A DNA stretch of 64,000 nt from Bacteroidales bacterium (GCA_016288055.1 JAEEXZ010000005.1:1-64000), one strand, 5' to 3'. Positions 1 through 8,311 are shown, counted from the stretch's first letter. Notes: generated by a model from the sequence alone, not told the origin. Numbers and translations: made by a program.

Positions 1-2
1 TC

Positions 3-731
3 TATATCCCCAACGGACCGCACCTGGGCAACAAGGTCATCCGCTTCAACGACGTCTCCAAGGCCTACGGGGACAAGCTCCTGTTCGAGCATCTGTCCTT
101 CGAGCTGCCGCCGGCAGGCATCGTGGGCGTCATCGGCCCGAACGGCGCCGGCAAGACTACGCTCTTCCGCCTTATCATGGGCATCGAGAAGCCGGATTCC
201 GGCAGCATCGAGATCGGCGAGACCGTGAAGATTTCCTATGTGGACCAGCAGCACCGGTCCATCGACCCGGACAAGACCGTGTACGAGACCATCGCCGGCA
301 ATTCCGAGTGGGTGCGCATGGGAGGCCGTGACGTGAACGCCCGCGCCTGGGTGTCCCGCTTCAACTTCTCCGGAGCAGACCAGGAAAAGAAGTGCGGCGT
401 GCTCTCCGGCGGTGAACGCAACCGTCTGCACCTGGCCCTGACCCTGAAGGACGAGGGCAACGTGCTCCTGCTGGATGAACCTACCAACGACGTGGACGTG
501 AACACCATCCGAGCCCTGGAAGAGGGTCTGGACGGGTTCGCCGGCTGCGCCGTGGTGGTCTCCCACGACCGCTGGTTCCTGGACCGTATCGCCACGCACA
601 TCCTGGCCTACGAAGGTGAAGGAAAGGTGGTGTTCTTCGAAGGCAACTACCAGGAGTACGAAGAGAACAGAAAAATGCGCCTGGGAGATACGGAACCCAA
701 GCGCTTCAAGTACAAGAAACTGATGGAATAA
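3..731 (+). CDS. ettA: Energy-dependent translational throttle protein EttA (ABC-F), C-terminal part
   Basis: ABC-F ATPase that binds the ribosomal E site and gates entry into elongation according to ATP/ADP ratio. The open frame runs in from the window edge, so only the last 242 residues, the second ATPase domain, are visible. They show Walker A GPNGAGKTT, signature LSGGERNR, Walker B LLLDEPTNDVD and the switch region SHDRWFLDR. The basic tail ending FKYKKLM is typical of EttA rather than Uup. Family identity is firm; the missing N-terminal domain and inter-domain linker cannot be checked. Confidence 0.93.
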   Translation, partial: YIPNGPHLGNKVIRFNDVSKAYGDKLLFEHLSFELPPAGIVGVIGPNGAGKTTLFRLIMGIEKPDSGSIEIGETVKISYVDQQHRSIDPDKTVYETIAGNSEWVRMGGRDVNARAWVSRFNFSGADQEKKCGVLSGGERNRLHLALTLKDEGNVLLLDEPTNDVDVNTIRALEEGLDGFAGCAVVVSHDRWFLDRIATHILAYEGEGKVVFFEGNYQEYEENRKMRLGDTEPKRFKYKKLME

Positions 732-734
732 TCC

Positions 735-1640
735 TTAGACGAGCGCCGCCAGCCATTCCAGCCAGGCGGCGTCTGTGTTATCGAAGGTGGCGTACTGGTT
801 GTCGTCAATGTCAAGGACAGCCGTTACGTCGCCTTTTTCGTTGAATACCGGCACCACGATCTCCGACTTGGATTCGCTGCTGCAGGCTATGTGGCCGGGG
901 AACTCCTCCACGTCGGGGACCACGATGGTCTTTTTCTCTTTCCAGGCCGTGCCGCACACGCCCTTTCCAAAGCCGATACGGAAGCACGCCGCCGTTCCCT
1001 GGAACGGTCCCAGTACCAGTTCCGAGTCTATGACGCGGTAGAAGCCCGTCCAGAAGAAGTGCATCTTTTTGGCGATGAGGGCGGCCAGGTTGGCCATCCG
1101 TGCCACGGTGTCCGTTTCGTCTCCCAGATACAGTTTCGCATCCTGGTACAGACGCAGGTAGGAGAAGGTCTTCAGGGACAGGTGGCAATAGCCATCCGGA
1201 TTCTTGTCCAGGTAGTTTTGATGGTACTCCTCGGCCGGATAGAAGTTCTTGAGCGGCTCCAGCTGGGTCACCAGCGGCACGCCCAGTTTGGCCGATACCT
1301 CCTGGAACACGGTCTCAATCACGGCGCGGTCCTCTCCGTCCACATAGAACACGCCGCTGCGGTAGCGGGTTCCCTCGTCATGGCCCTGCCGGTTGAGGGT
1401 AAGGGGATCTGTCACCGTGAAGAACATGCGCGTGAGAAAATCCAGGCTCACACGGTCCGGATTGTAACGCACCCGTACAGTCTCGGCAAAGCCGGTCGTA
1501 TCTGTATATACTTCTTTGTAGGTGGGATTATCGGTATTGCCGTTGGCATAACCGGGCATGGCCTCGGCCACTCCGTCCACTCCTTTGAAAAAATGCTCGA
1601 CGCCCCAGAAGCAGCCGCCGGCAAAGTAAATCTCTTTCAT
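735..1640 (-). CDS. msrA: Fusion of peptide methionine sulfoxide reductase MsrA with free-methionine-(R)-sulfoxide reductase (GAF)
   Basis: This 301-residue protein joins two methionine-repair enzymes. Residues 1 to about 155 are MsrA, with the catalytic motif GGCFWGVEHFF near the N-terminus and the YHQNYLDKNP segment; MsrA reduces the S epimer of methionine sulfoxide. Residues about 170-301 are a GAF domain of the fRMsr (YebR/MsrC) type, which reduces the free R epimer. The three cysteines expected in fRMsr are visible in AACFRIGFG, GKGVCG and HIACSSESKSEIV. The usual Bacteroidota partner of MsrA is MsrB, so this pairing is unusual. A TAnnTTTG box lies 21 bases upstream of the start codon. 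It converges on ettA with a 3-base gap. Confidence 0.92.
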   Translation of the reverse strand: MKEIYFAGGCFWGVEHFFKGVDGVAEAMPGYANGNTDNPTYKEVYTDTTGFAETVRVRYNPDRVSLDFLTRMFFTVTDPLTLNRQGHDEGTRYRSGVFYVDGEDRAVIETVFQEVSAKLGVPLVTQLEPLKNFYPAEEYHQNYLDKNPDGYCHLSLKTFSYLRLYQDAKLYLGDETDTVARMANLAALIAKKMHFFWTGFYRVIDSELVLGPFQGTAACFRIGFGKGVCGTAWKEKKTIVVPDVEEFPGHIACSSESKSEIVVPVFNEKGDVTAVLDIDDNQYATFDNTDAAWLEWLAALV

Positions 1641-1661
1641 ATCTTAACTAACCTTGAGCCA

Positions 1662-1669
1662 CAAAGATA
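1662..1669 (-). promoter_or_regulatory. Bacteroidota -7 box for the msrA fusion
   Basis: Reads TATCTTTG on the minus strand, a perfect TAnnTTTG match, 21 bases before the start codon at 1640. No clear -33 element was picked out. Confidence 0.6.
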
Positions 1670-1701
1670 AACATTTCGCCCGAATCTGCAACCGACGCCG
1701 C

Positions 1702-1797
1702 TGACGATCTTAAGCAGGATTTGCGGTGAATTACGCTTTTGTTCGTCAGTGGTGACGATCTTAAGCAGGATTTGCCGGGAATTACGCTTTTGTTCGT
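1702..1797. repeat. Tandem pair of 51-bp-period repeats with hairpin ends
   Basis: Two 45-base copies (1702-1746 and 1753-1797) are offset by exactly 51 bases and differ at about three positions. The first copy starts TGACGA and ends TCGTCA, so it can fold into a stem-loop. The period is 17 codons, which produces a spurious repetitive open frame. No function is known. Confidence 0.85.
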
Positions 1798-1807
1798 AAG
1801 GGCCCAC

Positions 1808-1862
1808 GGCCGAAGGAATTTATTTTTCGCAAGGCTTTGCGAAAAACCAAATTCCTTCGGCC
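1808..1862. repeat. Nested palindrome, copy 1
   Basis: Perfect 14-base arms (1808-1821 and 1849-1862, GGCCGAAGGAATTT and its complement) enclose a second inner inverted repeat, TTTTCGCAA with TTGCGAAAA. The whole element recurs at 2124-2178. It looks like a mobile or dispersed hairpin unit. Confidence 0.85.
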
Positions 1863-1882
1863 ATCGCAACGCTCCCGCGCAG

Positions 1883-2005
1883 CCTGTTTAAAGCACACTT
1901 TCGGCCTCCTGACCCCTATCACTGTGCTTTAACCCCACCTCGCGCACCTGTTTAAAGCACACTTTCGGCCTTCTGACCCCCATCACCGTGCTTTAACCCC
2001 CGGAT
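1883..2005. repeat. Two direct copies, 64-bp period, each with a TTAAAGCAC hairpin
   Basis: Copies start at 1883 and 1947. Each carries TTAAAGCAC near its left end and GTGCTTTAA near its right end, about 30 bases apart, so each could form a stem-loop. The copies differ at only a few positions. Confidence 0.8.
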
Positions 2006-2038
2006 GAACAAGTCCACCGAGAGGTGACAGGGCATCTC

Positions 2039-2074
2039 CGTCATTCTGAACTTCCCTCTAGCGAAGAATATATT
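2039..2074. repeat. Degenerate GTCATTCTGA...GAAGAAT dispersed repeat
   Basis: Begins GTCATTCTGAAC and ends GCGAAGAATATAT. It resembles the better conserved copies at the gpmI/lpxD junction and inside tilS, but the middle is diverged. Confidence 0.55.
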
Positions 2075-2123
2075 TGTCGCATTAGGCCAATGGCCGAATG
2101 GTCCCACGGCTGACTGGGCCCAC

Positions 2124-2178
2124 GGCCGAAGGAATTTATTTTTCGCAAGGCTTTGCGAAAAACCAAATTCCTTCGGCC
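2124..2178. repeat. Nested palindrome, copy 2
   Basis: The same 55-base nested palindrome as at 1808-1862, in the same orientation, with flanking identity continuing on both sides (upstream GGGCCCAC, downstream ATCGCAACGC). Confidence 0.85.
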
Positions 2179-2283
2179 ATCGCAACGCCCACGCGCACCG
2201 TAAGCACACCGAAATCGCAACGCCCACGCGCACCGTAAGCACACCGAAATCGCAACGCCCCCGCGCACCGAAAGCACACCGCA
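2179..2283. repeat. Three tandem copies of a 35-bp unit
   Basis: Units begin ATCGCAACGC at 2179, 2214 and 2249, a regular 35-base period with few differences. They abut the second nested palindrome and are followed by a C-run/G-run tract. With the three preceding repeat families they fill the 667-base gap 1641-2307, which holds no credible gene. Confidence 0.85.
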
Positions 2284-2307
2284 CCCCCCCCCCGGGGGGC
2301 ACCGGCG

Positions 2308-3585
2308 CTAATCCCGGAACAAATCCCGTGCGGGAAGCTGTGAAGAGAAGCGGCCGCGGAGGTTCTTGAAGAGGGCGGCGGTGTTGCGCGTGAAGCGGGA
2401 GCCGCGCCAGGCGCTGGTGTTGGTCACCATGATCCAGGTCTCTCCGTCGGGATAGACTTTGATAAGGGCCGATGTCCCCGAGAACGAACCGGTGCGCGTC
2501 CACTCACCGTCCGGTTTGCAGTCCACCCAGCCCAGGCCGAAGGTACTCTCGTCGAAGTAGTGCGTCATCTGCCCCACGGAAAAAGGCTCCAGGATATCCG
2601 GAACGGGCCCGTGCCCGTCGATGGAACACACCAGGCGGGCCAGCTCCACGGAAGAGCCGATCCAGCCGCCGGCCCCGTACAGGCCGGAAATGTAATTGCC
2701 TCCGTAACACTTCTCTACGGATGCGAACTTGCCGTCGAAGGAGGGTCCCGGCTCCGCCTCCGGATGCATGTAGTAACGGGTCTCGCCGGGGAGACGGTCT
2801 TTCAGGTAGTCCCCGCCCAGGGCGAAGTGCCGGCAGCCGGCCGGCCCGAAGACTTCCTTCTGCATGAACTCCTCATAGGACATTCCCGACGCCTTCTCGA
2901 TGACCAGCGAAAGCAGCAGATAGCCGAAGTTGGAGTATTCCTGATAGCTCCCCGGTTCAAAGGTGAGCCGGCGGGCCAGTTCCTTGCGCACCAGATAGTC
3001 TGTGGTGGGGGGCTCCGAGAGATTGTGCTGCTGCATGAATCGGCCCGTATTGAACATCACGTCGCCTCCGCGCTGGGAAAAACCGCCCTGATGGCGCAGC
3101 AGGTGTTCTACCGTCATCTGGTAGTAGTGGTCGTCTTTGATGCAGGAGTCGTATTCGTTAAGGATGCCGAAGGGGCCGAAGACCGGCGTCTCCAGAAAAA
3201 CCTTTCCCTGTTCCTGCAGCCGCATGATGCCCACGGCGGTGAGCAGCTTCGAGACCGAAGCCAGACGCATGCGGATGTCCGGGTTCATGCGCGTGGTGGC
3301 ATCGGCCCATCCGTAGCCCCGCGCATAGACGAGGGAATCGTTGCGCACGATGGCGAGCGACGCTCCGTGAAGGCCCCAGAAGTTGAGGAAACTGTCGATG
3401 GAATGGTCCATCTTCGGGAGCTGGGAAAGCTCGTTGTCAAGCGTTCCGTGCAGATCCTCCTTCCATGCGATGGCCTCTTCCCGGGCCGGGAGGAAGGATG
3501 CGCCGGAAAAACGCTGCTTCCCGCCCAGCAGATAGCCTGCCAGCAGGAAGACCGGTACGAGGTATATGAAACGCCGGGGCCTCAC
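2308..3585 (-). CDS. Beta-lactamase-fold serine hydrolase (class C / penicillin-binding-like)
   Basis: A 425-residue protein with an N-terminal hydrophobic anchor (about residues 6-22) that places it at or outside the inner membrane. The serine active-site motif SVSK (SxxK) occurs in LASVSKLLTA, followed by YSN (YxN) and a later TRTGSFSG segment in the HTG/KTG position. The family covers D-alanyl-D-alanine peptidases, esterases and beta-lactamase relatives; the substrate cannot be assigned. Translation starts at a GTG that overlaps the stop of the upstream cytidylate-kinase-like gene (GTGA). It is the last gene of the minus-strand operon that begins with nrnA. Confidence 0.85.
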   Translation of the reverse strand: MRPRRFIYLVPVFLLAGYLLGGKQRFSGASFLPAREEAIAWKEDLHGTLDNELSQLPKMDHSIDSFLNFWGLHGASLAIVRNDSLVYARGYGWADATTRMNPDIRMRLASVSKLLTAVGIMRLQEQGKVFLETPVFGPFGILNEYDSCIKDDHYYQMTVEHLLRHQGGFSQRGGDVMFNTGRFMQQHNLSEPPTTDYLVRKELARRLTFEPGSYQEYSNFGYLLLSLVIEKASGMSYEEFMQKEVFGPAGCRHFALGGDYLKDRLPGETRYYMHPEAEPGPSFDGKFASVEKCYGGNYISGLYGAGGWIGSSVELARLVCSIDGHGPVPDILEPFSVGQMTHYFDESTFGLGWVDCKPDGEWTRTGSFSGTSALIKVYPDGETWIMVTNTSAWRGSRFTRNTAALFKNLRGRFSSQLPARDLFRD

Positions 3586-4187
3586 TTAATGAGACCGGCG
3601 CGGCGGCCGAAGTCGATGATGTAGTCTGCCGTGCCGTCGATTCCCAGCACGGAACTGTCCACACATAGATGATAGTTCGAGGCATGTCCCCATGCTCCGA
3701 AGGTGTAGTAATTGTAATAAGTCTCGCGGGTGCGGTCTTTCTTCCGCATGAGTTTCTCGGCCTCGTCTTCGGTGAGGTTTTCCTCCTTCATGAGGCGCTG
3801 GATGCGGTATTCCTCGGGCGCGCCGATGAACACGTTCAGGCACTTCTTCTCCCGCAGGATGTAGTCTGCGCATCGGCCGATGATGACGGCGTCCCCTTTC
3901 TCCGCGATGCCGCGGATGACTTCGCTCTGGATGTTGAACATGACGTCGTCGTTGACGTACCCGCTGTCCATGTAGCTGAGGCGGCTGGAGGCGAAGAAAC
4001 TGCTCATGGAGAAGAGGCTGCGTTTCTCCTCGCCGGCGAACAGGTTACGCGAATAGCCATTCTCCTCCGCGACCTTGGAGATGAGTTCGTTGTCGTAGAA
4101 GGGAATCCCCAGTTTTTTGCCGATGGCCTGGCCGATGGAACCGCCACCGCTGCCGAATGAACGGCCGATATTGATGAGGGTGTTCAT
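3582..4187 (-). CDS. Cytidylate kinase-like family protein
   Basis: A 201-residue P-loop protein beginning INIGRSFGSGGGSIG, the glycine-rich loop of the cytidylate-kinase-like family common in gut anaerobes. It is followed by LGIPFYDNELI, a typical second motif. This family is distinct from canonical Cmk and its substrate has not been shown for this branch; a nucleotide or other small-molecule kinase is likely. It sits 6 bases after the MATE gene and overlaps the next gene by 4 bases, so it is translated as part of the same operon. Confidence 0.85.
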   Translation of the reverse strand: MNTLINIGRSFGSGGGSIGQAIGKKLGIPFYDNELISKVAEENGYSRNLFAGEEKRSLFSMSSFFASSRLSYMDSGYVNDDVMFNIQSEVIRGIAEKGDAVIIGRCADYILREKKCLNVFIGAPEEYRIQRLMKEENLTEDEAEKLMRKKDRTRETYYNYYTFGAWGHASNYHLCVDSSVLGIDGTADYIIDFGRRAGLIK

Positions 4188-4193
4188 ATGCGT

Positions 4194-5594
4194 TTAGATT
4201 TGACTGCCCAGGATGGAAGGATCGTCTCCGTCTTTGAGCCGGCCCAGTTTCCTCAGGAGTCCGGCCGCAAAGATGCCGGTAAGGAGGGCCGATACAATGT
4301 CGGAGATAGGGAAACTGTACCACACTCCGTTCTCGGACTCCAGGAGCGCCGGGAGCAGATAGATACAGGGAAGGAGGAACAGCAGTTGCCGGGACAGGGA
4401 CAGCAGGATGGACTTGCGCACCATGCCCAGGCACTGGAAGAGGTTGGTGGTTACCATCTGGAAACCCACGATGGGGAAGACCACGTTCATTTTCTGCAGG
4501 CCCCGGGAGGCTTTCTCCATGAGGACGGGGTCGTTGGTGAAGATGTTCACGGCCGTTTGCGGCAGGAACACGAAGACTACCCAGCCCAGCGTGGTGACAA
4601 GGGTGGCCCACAGGGCCGTCTTGACATAGACGTCCCGCACGCGGGCATACTGCCGGGCGCCGAAGTTATAGCCGGCGATGGGCTGCATGCCCTGGTTGAA
4701 TCCCATCACGATCATTACGAACAGGAACACCAGCCGGTTCACGATTCCGTAGGCGCCGATGGCCAGGTCTCCGCCCCATTTGACCAGTTGCTGATTGATG
4801 AACAGCACCACGATGCAGCTGGCGAGGTTCATCAGGAAGGGGCCCAGGCCGATCGCGAGGGAGTCCTTGGCGATTTTCCAGTCCACGCGGAACATCTTCG
4901 GGGAACGGGGCAGGTGAAGGAACCGTTCCGGGTCAAGGAAGTACCACAGGGTATAGCACAGGGACATGAACTGGCACAGGACGGTGGCCAGGGCGGCTCC
5001 CTGGATGCCCATGTCCAGCACATAGATGAAGACAGGGTCCAGGATGGCGTTGGAAACGACCGTGAACAGGGTGAGCTTCATGGCCAGCTTCGGATTGCCG
5101 GAGGACCGCACCACGGAGTTGAGGCCGAAGTACAGGTGCGTGATGATGTTGCCCAGAGCGATGACCGTCATGTAATCGCGGGCAAAGGGGAGGGTGGCGT
5201 CCGACGCCCCGAAAAAGCGCAGGATGGGATCCATCCACAACAGCGTCATCACCGTGAAGACAAGGCCGGTGAGGATGTTCAGCGTGACCTCGTTGGAGAG
5301 GACCTTGCCGGCCACCTTGTAGTTCTTCTGGCCCAGGAGCACGGAAATCATGGTTGCCGCGCCCACGCCCACCAGCGTACCGAACGCGGTGGAGATGTTC
5401 ATCAGCGGGAAGGTGATGGCCAGGCCGGCGATGGACAGGGAGCCCACATCGGGAATATGGCCGATGTAAACGCTGTCCACCATATTATACAGCGAAGACG
5501 CCGTCATGGCGATGATGCCAGGAACGGCGTATTGCCTGATGAGCGCGCCGATGGGCTTGGTGCCCAGTTCTGTAGGGATGGCGGTACTACCCAT
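4194..5594 (-). CDS. MATE family multidrug/cation antiporter
   Basis: A 466-residue integral membrane protein with the expected dozen hydrophobic segments. The opening PIGALIRQYAVPGIIAMTA and the NMVDSVYIGH motif are diagnostic of MATE transporters (DinF/NorM-like), which expel organic cations using sodium or proton gradients. The start codon shares one base with the upstream stop (TAATG), indicating translational coupling to the FKBP lipoprotein gene. The substrate is not predictable from sequence. Confidence 0.93.
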   Translation of the reverse strand: MGSTAIPTELGTKPIGALIRQYAVPGIIAMTASSLYNMVDSVYIGHIPDVGSLSIAGLAITFPLMNISTAFGTLVGVGAATMISVLLGQKNYKVAGKVLSNEVTLNILTGLVFTVMTLLWMDPILRFFGASDATLPFARDYMTVIALGNIITHLYFGLNSVVRSSGNPKLAMKLTLFTVVSNAILDPVFIYVLDMGIQGAALATVLCQFMSLCYTLWYFLDPERFLHLPRSPKMFRVDWKIAKDSLAIGLGPFLMNLASCIVVLFINQQLVKWGGDLAIGAYGIVNRLVFLFVMIVMGFNQGMQPIAGYNFGARQYARVRDVYVKTALWATLVTTLGWVVFVFLPQTAVNIFTNDPVLMEKASRGLQKMNVVFPIVGFQMVTTNLFQCLGMVRKSILLSLSRQLLFLLPCIYLLPALLESENGVWYSFPISDIVSALLTGIFAAGLLRKLGRLKDGDDPSILGSQI

Positions 5595-6622
5595 TAATCG
5601 TTCAGGATTTCCAGTTCAAAGATGAGCGGAGCGTAGCCCGGGATGGCGCTGCCGCTGCCGCTGGCTGCGTAACCGTGCTTGGACGTGAACAGGACGGTGG
5701 CCTTCTGGCCCTTCCACTTCATGAGGGAAAGACCGCCCTTGAAGCCTGCTACAAGCGAGGAACTGCCGCCCATGGAGATATCCGAATATTTCTCGGAGAA
5801 GGTGACGGACTGGGGTTCGTAGGTGCGCTGGGAAGAATAGATGCCGGCGTCCTTGGCCACTTTCTCAAGGGTGGTGTCAAAGATGGTCCCGTCCAGGCGT
5901 TTGCCGGTGTAGTTGATCTTTACGGTGGCGGTGGAAGAAAGGGCGTCCTCCTCGTTGAAGCCGGACACGTCGCTCACGAAGAAGAAACTGTTGTCGGGTT
6001 CCGCCTCCTCGTCATAGGAAGTGGATTCAATGACGCCATACTGCTCGAGCACGTAGTTGCGGAGCCGGACGATTTCGTCCGCGTTGGGGTCCTGCGTCTG
6101 TCCTTCGAGCGTAATTTCGTAAATGAAGTGAGTGCTGCCGGAGCAGTTGTCGATGTATTCCTGCTGGGTTTTGTAACGGCTGGAGGTGAGCATCCAGGCG
6201 GGGATGACGGCCGTACGGGTGCCGCCGATACGCATGCCCTGCAGCATGGCATCTACGCCGGCATAGCTGTAGCCGCTTCCGACGTACTGGTATTTGGGGC
6301 CATAATAGGCGCTCTTCGAGTAGGTGCCCAGCTGGCGGGCCAGTTCCTCGCTGGTGGTGGAGGAAATGGTGCCGTCCAGCGTGCGGATGGTGGAGGAAAC
6401 CAGCACGTAGGGGTTTGCGTCGTCCCACTGTTCTCCGGAGCCGGCCTTGTCACTGATGACGTACAGGCCGTTTGCATCGGCGGCGACTCCGGGATGGTTC
6501 TTTTCCATCCAGAGCTGGATATATTCTTTGGCGTGCTGTCCGGTGGTAGATACAGTCTGTTTGGCGCAGGAGCCGGCCAGGAGGCAGGCGGCGGCCAGGG
6601 GAATCAGGATTGTTTTATTCAT
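5594..6622 (-). CDS. FKBP-type peptidyl-prolyl isomerase-like lipoprotein
   Basis: A 342-residue lipoprotein with signal peptide MNKTILIPLAAACLLAGSC and a lipobox ending at the first mature cysteine. The C-terminal third carries FKBP features (VKINYTGKRLDGTIFDTT, then a hydrophobic strand before GYAASGSGSAIPGYAPLIFELEI), and an earlier segment looks like a second, degenerate FKBP-type domain. It probably acts as a periplasmic or outer-membrane folding factor. I chose the start at 6622 because it gives a clean signal peptide; an in-frame ATG at 6640 would add six residues. It overlaps its neighbours on both sides. Confidence 0.85.
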   Translation of the reverse strand: MNKTILIPLAAACLLAGSCAKQTVSTTGQHAKEYIQLWMEKNHPGVAADANGLYVISDKAGSGEQWDDANPYVLVSSTIRTLDGTISSTTSEELARQLGTYSKSAYYGPKYQYVGSGYSYAGVDAMLQGMRIGGTRTAVIPAWMLTSSRYKTQQEYIDNCSGSTHFIYEITLEGQTQDPNADEIVRLRNYVLEQYGVIESTSYDEEAEPDNSFFFVSDVSGFNEEDALSSTATVKINYTGKRLDGTIFDTTLEKVAKDAGIYSSQRTYEPQSVTFSEKYSDISMGGSSSLVAGFKGGLSLMKWKGQKATVLFTSKHGYAASGSGSAIPGYAPLIFELEILND

Positions 6623-7166
6623 TGGGCAAAATTTCTTCAATCAAAATGTAATAAGCCAGGGCGCTCAATGCAGGAATCGTGCCCCGCTCGGTTTTTCCGT
6701 AGCCATATTTTCCGGTAAAGAGAATATAGCCCTCGTCTCCGGGCTGCACGCCCGCCAGGCCGTCTGCCAGTCCCCGGACCAGGGTATTGTCCAGAGTGAG
6801 GGTGTCCAGCTTGAACCGGCTGGCGTCCGAAAGGCTCCAGTGCGCCTGGGTGGCCAGGCTCTCCAGGTTGGTAGCCACCAGATTGGAGGCCGACAGAGAG
6901 GCCGACTGAAGCGTGAAGCAGCCATAGTAGAGCGAAACGCGCTGCCCCCATCCGAGGGAATCCCGCGTGGGATCGAGCGTGTCCTTCAGGATAACCCTGT
7001 ATGCCCCTCCGTTACGGGTGAGCGTGGCGGTGGGGTCGTTCGCCATCTGGGTGCGCACGAAGTTTTCGATGTAGCCGGTCTGCTTGTCGTAGGTGGTCTG
7101 CAGCGACTGTTTGGTGCAGGCCGCCAGCGCAAGGAGCGAGGCCGATATGAGGAGAAGCTTTCTCAT
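6615..7166 (-). CDS. Small lipoprotein, possible degenerate FKBP-like fold
   Basis: A 183-residue lipoprotein with signal peptide MRKLLLISASLLALAAC and TK after the lipidated cysteine. The body has no recognisable catalytic motif, but its layout (GWGQRVSLYYGCFTL, then GLADGLAGVQPGDEGYILFTGKYGYG and a terminal IPALSALAYYILIEEI) follows the strand and loop order of FKBP domains. It may be a non-catalytic relative of the next gene product. It overlaps nrnA by 4 bases and the FKBP lipoprotein gene by 8, so all three are coupled. Confidence 0.75.
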   Translation of the reverse strand: MRKLLLISASLLALAACTKQSLQTTYDKQTGYIENFVRTQMANDPTATLTRNGGAYRVILKDTLDPTRDSLGWGQRVSLYYGCFTLQSASLSASNLVATNLESLATQAHWSLSDASRFKLDTLTLDNTLVRGLADGLAGVQPGDEGYILFTGKYGYGKTERGTIPALSALAYYILIEEILPNE

Positions 7167-8248
7167 GCAAGGTAGTCTTTGAGGATCTGTTCCAGGTAGG
7201 CGGGCGCCGCTTCGGGAGAGGGAATGTCTTCGCCGATGAGGATCTTGCCGCCGGCGGCATTTTCGTGGCCGCCGCCATGGAAATGGCGCTGGGCCAGCTG
7301 CTGGGCGCTGGTGCCCTTCTTGGAGCGCACGGACACGCGGAAGTGCCCGGCGTCTTCCTTCACCAGGACGCTCAGTTTCACCCGGCCGATGCTCAGCGGC
7401 ACGTTCACCAGGCCTTCGCTTTCGCCGTCCTGCATGTCGAAGTGCTGCTGGATATCCTGGGTGAGGACCATGTAGGCGGCTCCGTTGGGCAGGATGCGGA
7501 GCTGTTCGCTCTGCATGTAGCCCATCAGGCGCACCCGGTTTTCCCGGTAACTGTTGTAGAGCTTCTGGAGAAGGGCATCCCGGTCCACGCCGGCGGCGAG
7601 CAGTTCCGACGCCATCCTGAACGTCGAAGGAAACACCGAATTGGCAAAGTTGTTGGTGTCGGTGGTCATCCCTGCCATCAGCACGGTGCCCACTGCCGTT
7701 TTTGCCTCCGGAGTCCATGCCCCCTCGCTCGCAGATAAACGGGCCGATGCTCCCTCGGGGGCATGGGACTCCGGAGTCGAAAGGGCTTTCAGCAACCAGA
7801 AGACGACCTCCGAGGCGGAGGAGATCTCCGGTGTGGAGAACACCAGGCCGAAGGCTTCCGTGTCCGGGTTCAGGTGGTGGTCCACAAGGACTTTGGGGGC
7901 TTTGGAAGCGCTGAGGACAGGTTCCAGGCCCTCTACCCGGTTGAAGGCGTTGGCATCGGCCAGGATGATGAGGTCTGCTTCGGCGATGCGGGTACGGGCG
8001 GCGTCTCCGTCCTGGTCTGCGCAGAGGCAGGGGACTGCTTCCGGCAGGATGAAAAGGAGGTTCGCCGCGGGGGTGTCGGGAAGGACGACGGCGGCGTCTT
8101 TCCCCAGGCTGCGCAGGTACAGCGCCAGGCCGGCCGTCGCGCCCAGGGCGTCTCCGTCCGGATGCGTGTGGGCCAGGATTATAGGGCGTGCCGAGGCGGT
8201 TATCCACTGCCTCAGGACCGGGATATTTTCCTGTCGGATGAATTCCAT
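7163..8248 (-). CDS. nrnA: DHH/DHHA1 phosphoesterase, bifunctional oligoribonuclease/PAP phosphatase NrnA
   Basis: A 361-residue cytoplasmic enzyme that degrades short RNA oligomers (nanoRNA) and, in relatives, dephosphorylates pAp. The N-terminal DHH domain shows AHTHPDGDALGA and VDHHLNPD; the C-terminal DHHA1 domain shows HFHGGGHENAAGGKI. Between VVFWLLKAL and GTVLMAGMTTDT there is an extra segment (STPESHAPEG... WTPEAKT) encoded by a large imperfect palindrome at 7706-7776 that keeps the reading frame. It is the first gene of a six-gene minus-strand operon with a promoter box at 8271-8278. Confidence 0.92.
   Translation of the reverse strand: MEFIRQENIPVLRQWITASARPIILAHTHPDGDALGATAGLALYLRSLGKDAAVVLPDTPAANLLFILPEAVPCLCADQDGDAARTRIAEADLIILADANAFNRVEGLEPVLSASKAPKVLVDHHLNPDTEAFGLVFSTPEISSASEVVFWLLKALSTPESHAPEGASARLSASEGAWTPEAKTAVGTVLMAGMTTDTNNFANSVFPSTFRMASELLAAGVDRDALLQKLYNSYRENRVRLMGYMQSEQLRILPNGAAYMVLTQDIQQHFDMQDGESEGLVNVPLSIGRVKLSVLVKEDAGHFRVSVRSKKGTSAQQLAQRHFHGGGHENAAGGKILIGEDIPSPEAAPAYLEQILKDYLA
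7706..7776. repeat. Palindromic insertion inside nrnA
   Basis: Left arm 7706-7724 (19 bases) pairs with right arm 7757-7776 (20 bases) with one bulged base, around a 32-base loop. It lies wholly within nrnA and does not break the frame. The arms share the CTCCGGA and ATGCCCC blocks with the palindrome in wbqC. Confidence 0.85.
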
Positions 8249-8270
8249 GCGCAGAGTTTTTTCAGCTCCG

Positions 8271-8278
8271 CAAATTTA
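8271..8278 (-). promoter_or_regulatory. -7 box for the nrnA operon
   Basis: Reads TAAATTTG on the minus strand, 22 bases before the nrnA start; it is divergent from the box at 8312-8319. Confidence 0.65.
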
Positions 8279-8311
8279 CAAAAGATTATTGCTTTTGAGA
8301 AATGATTTTGC

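Noticed and set aside
1702-2283. Possible CRISPR array
   Set aside because: The repeats have different periods (51, 64, 35), too few copies and no unique spacers of constant length, and no cas gene is nearby.
1648-2503. Open frames across the repeat block (e.g. 1648-1869, 1952-2503)
   Set aside because: Their peptides are simply translations of the tandem and palindromic repeats and include the reverse of a beta-lactamase-like gene end; no start context or domain.
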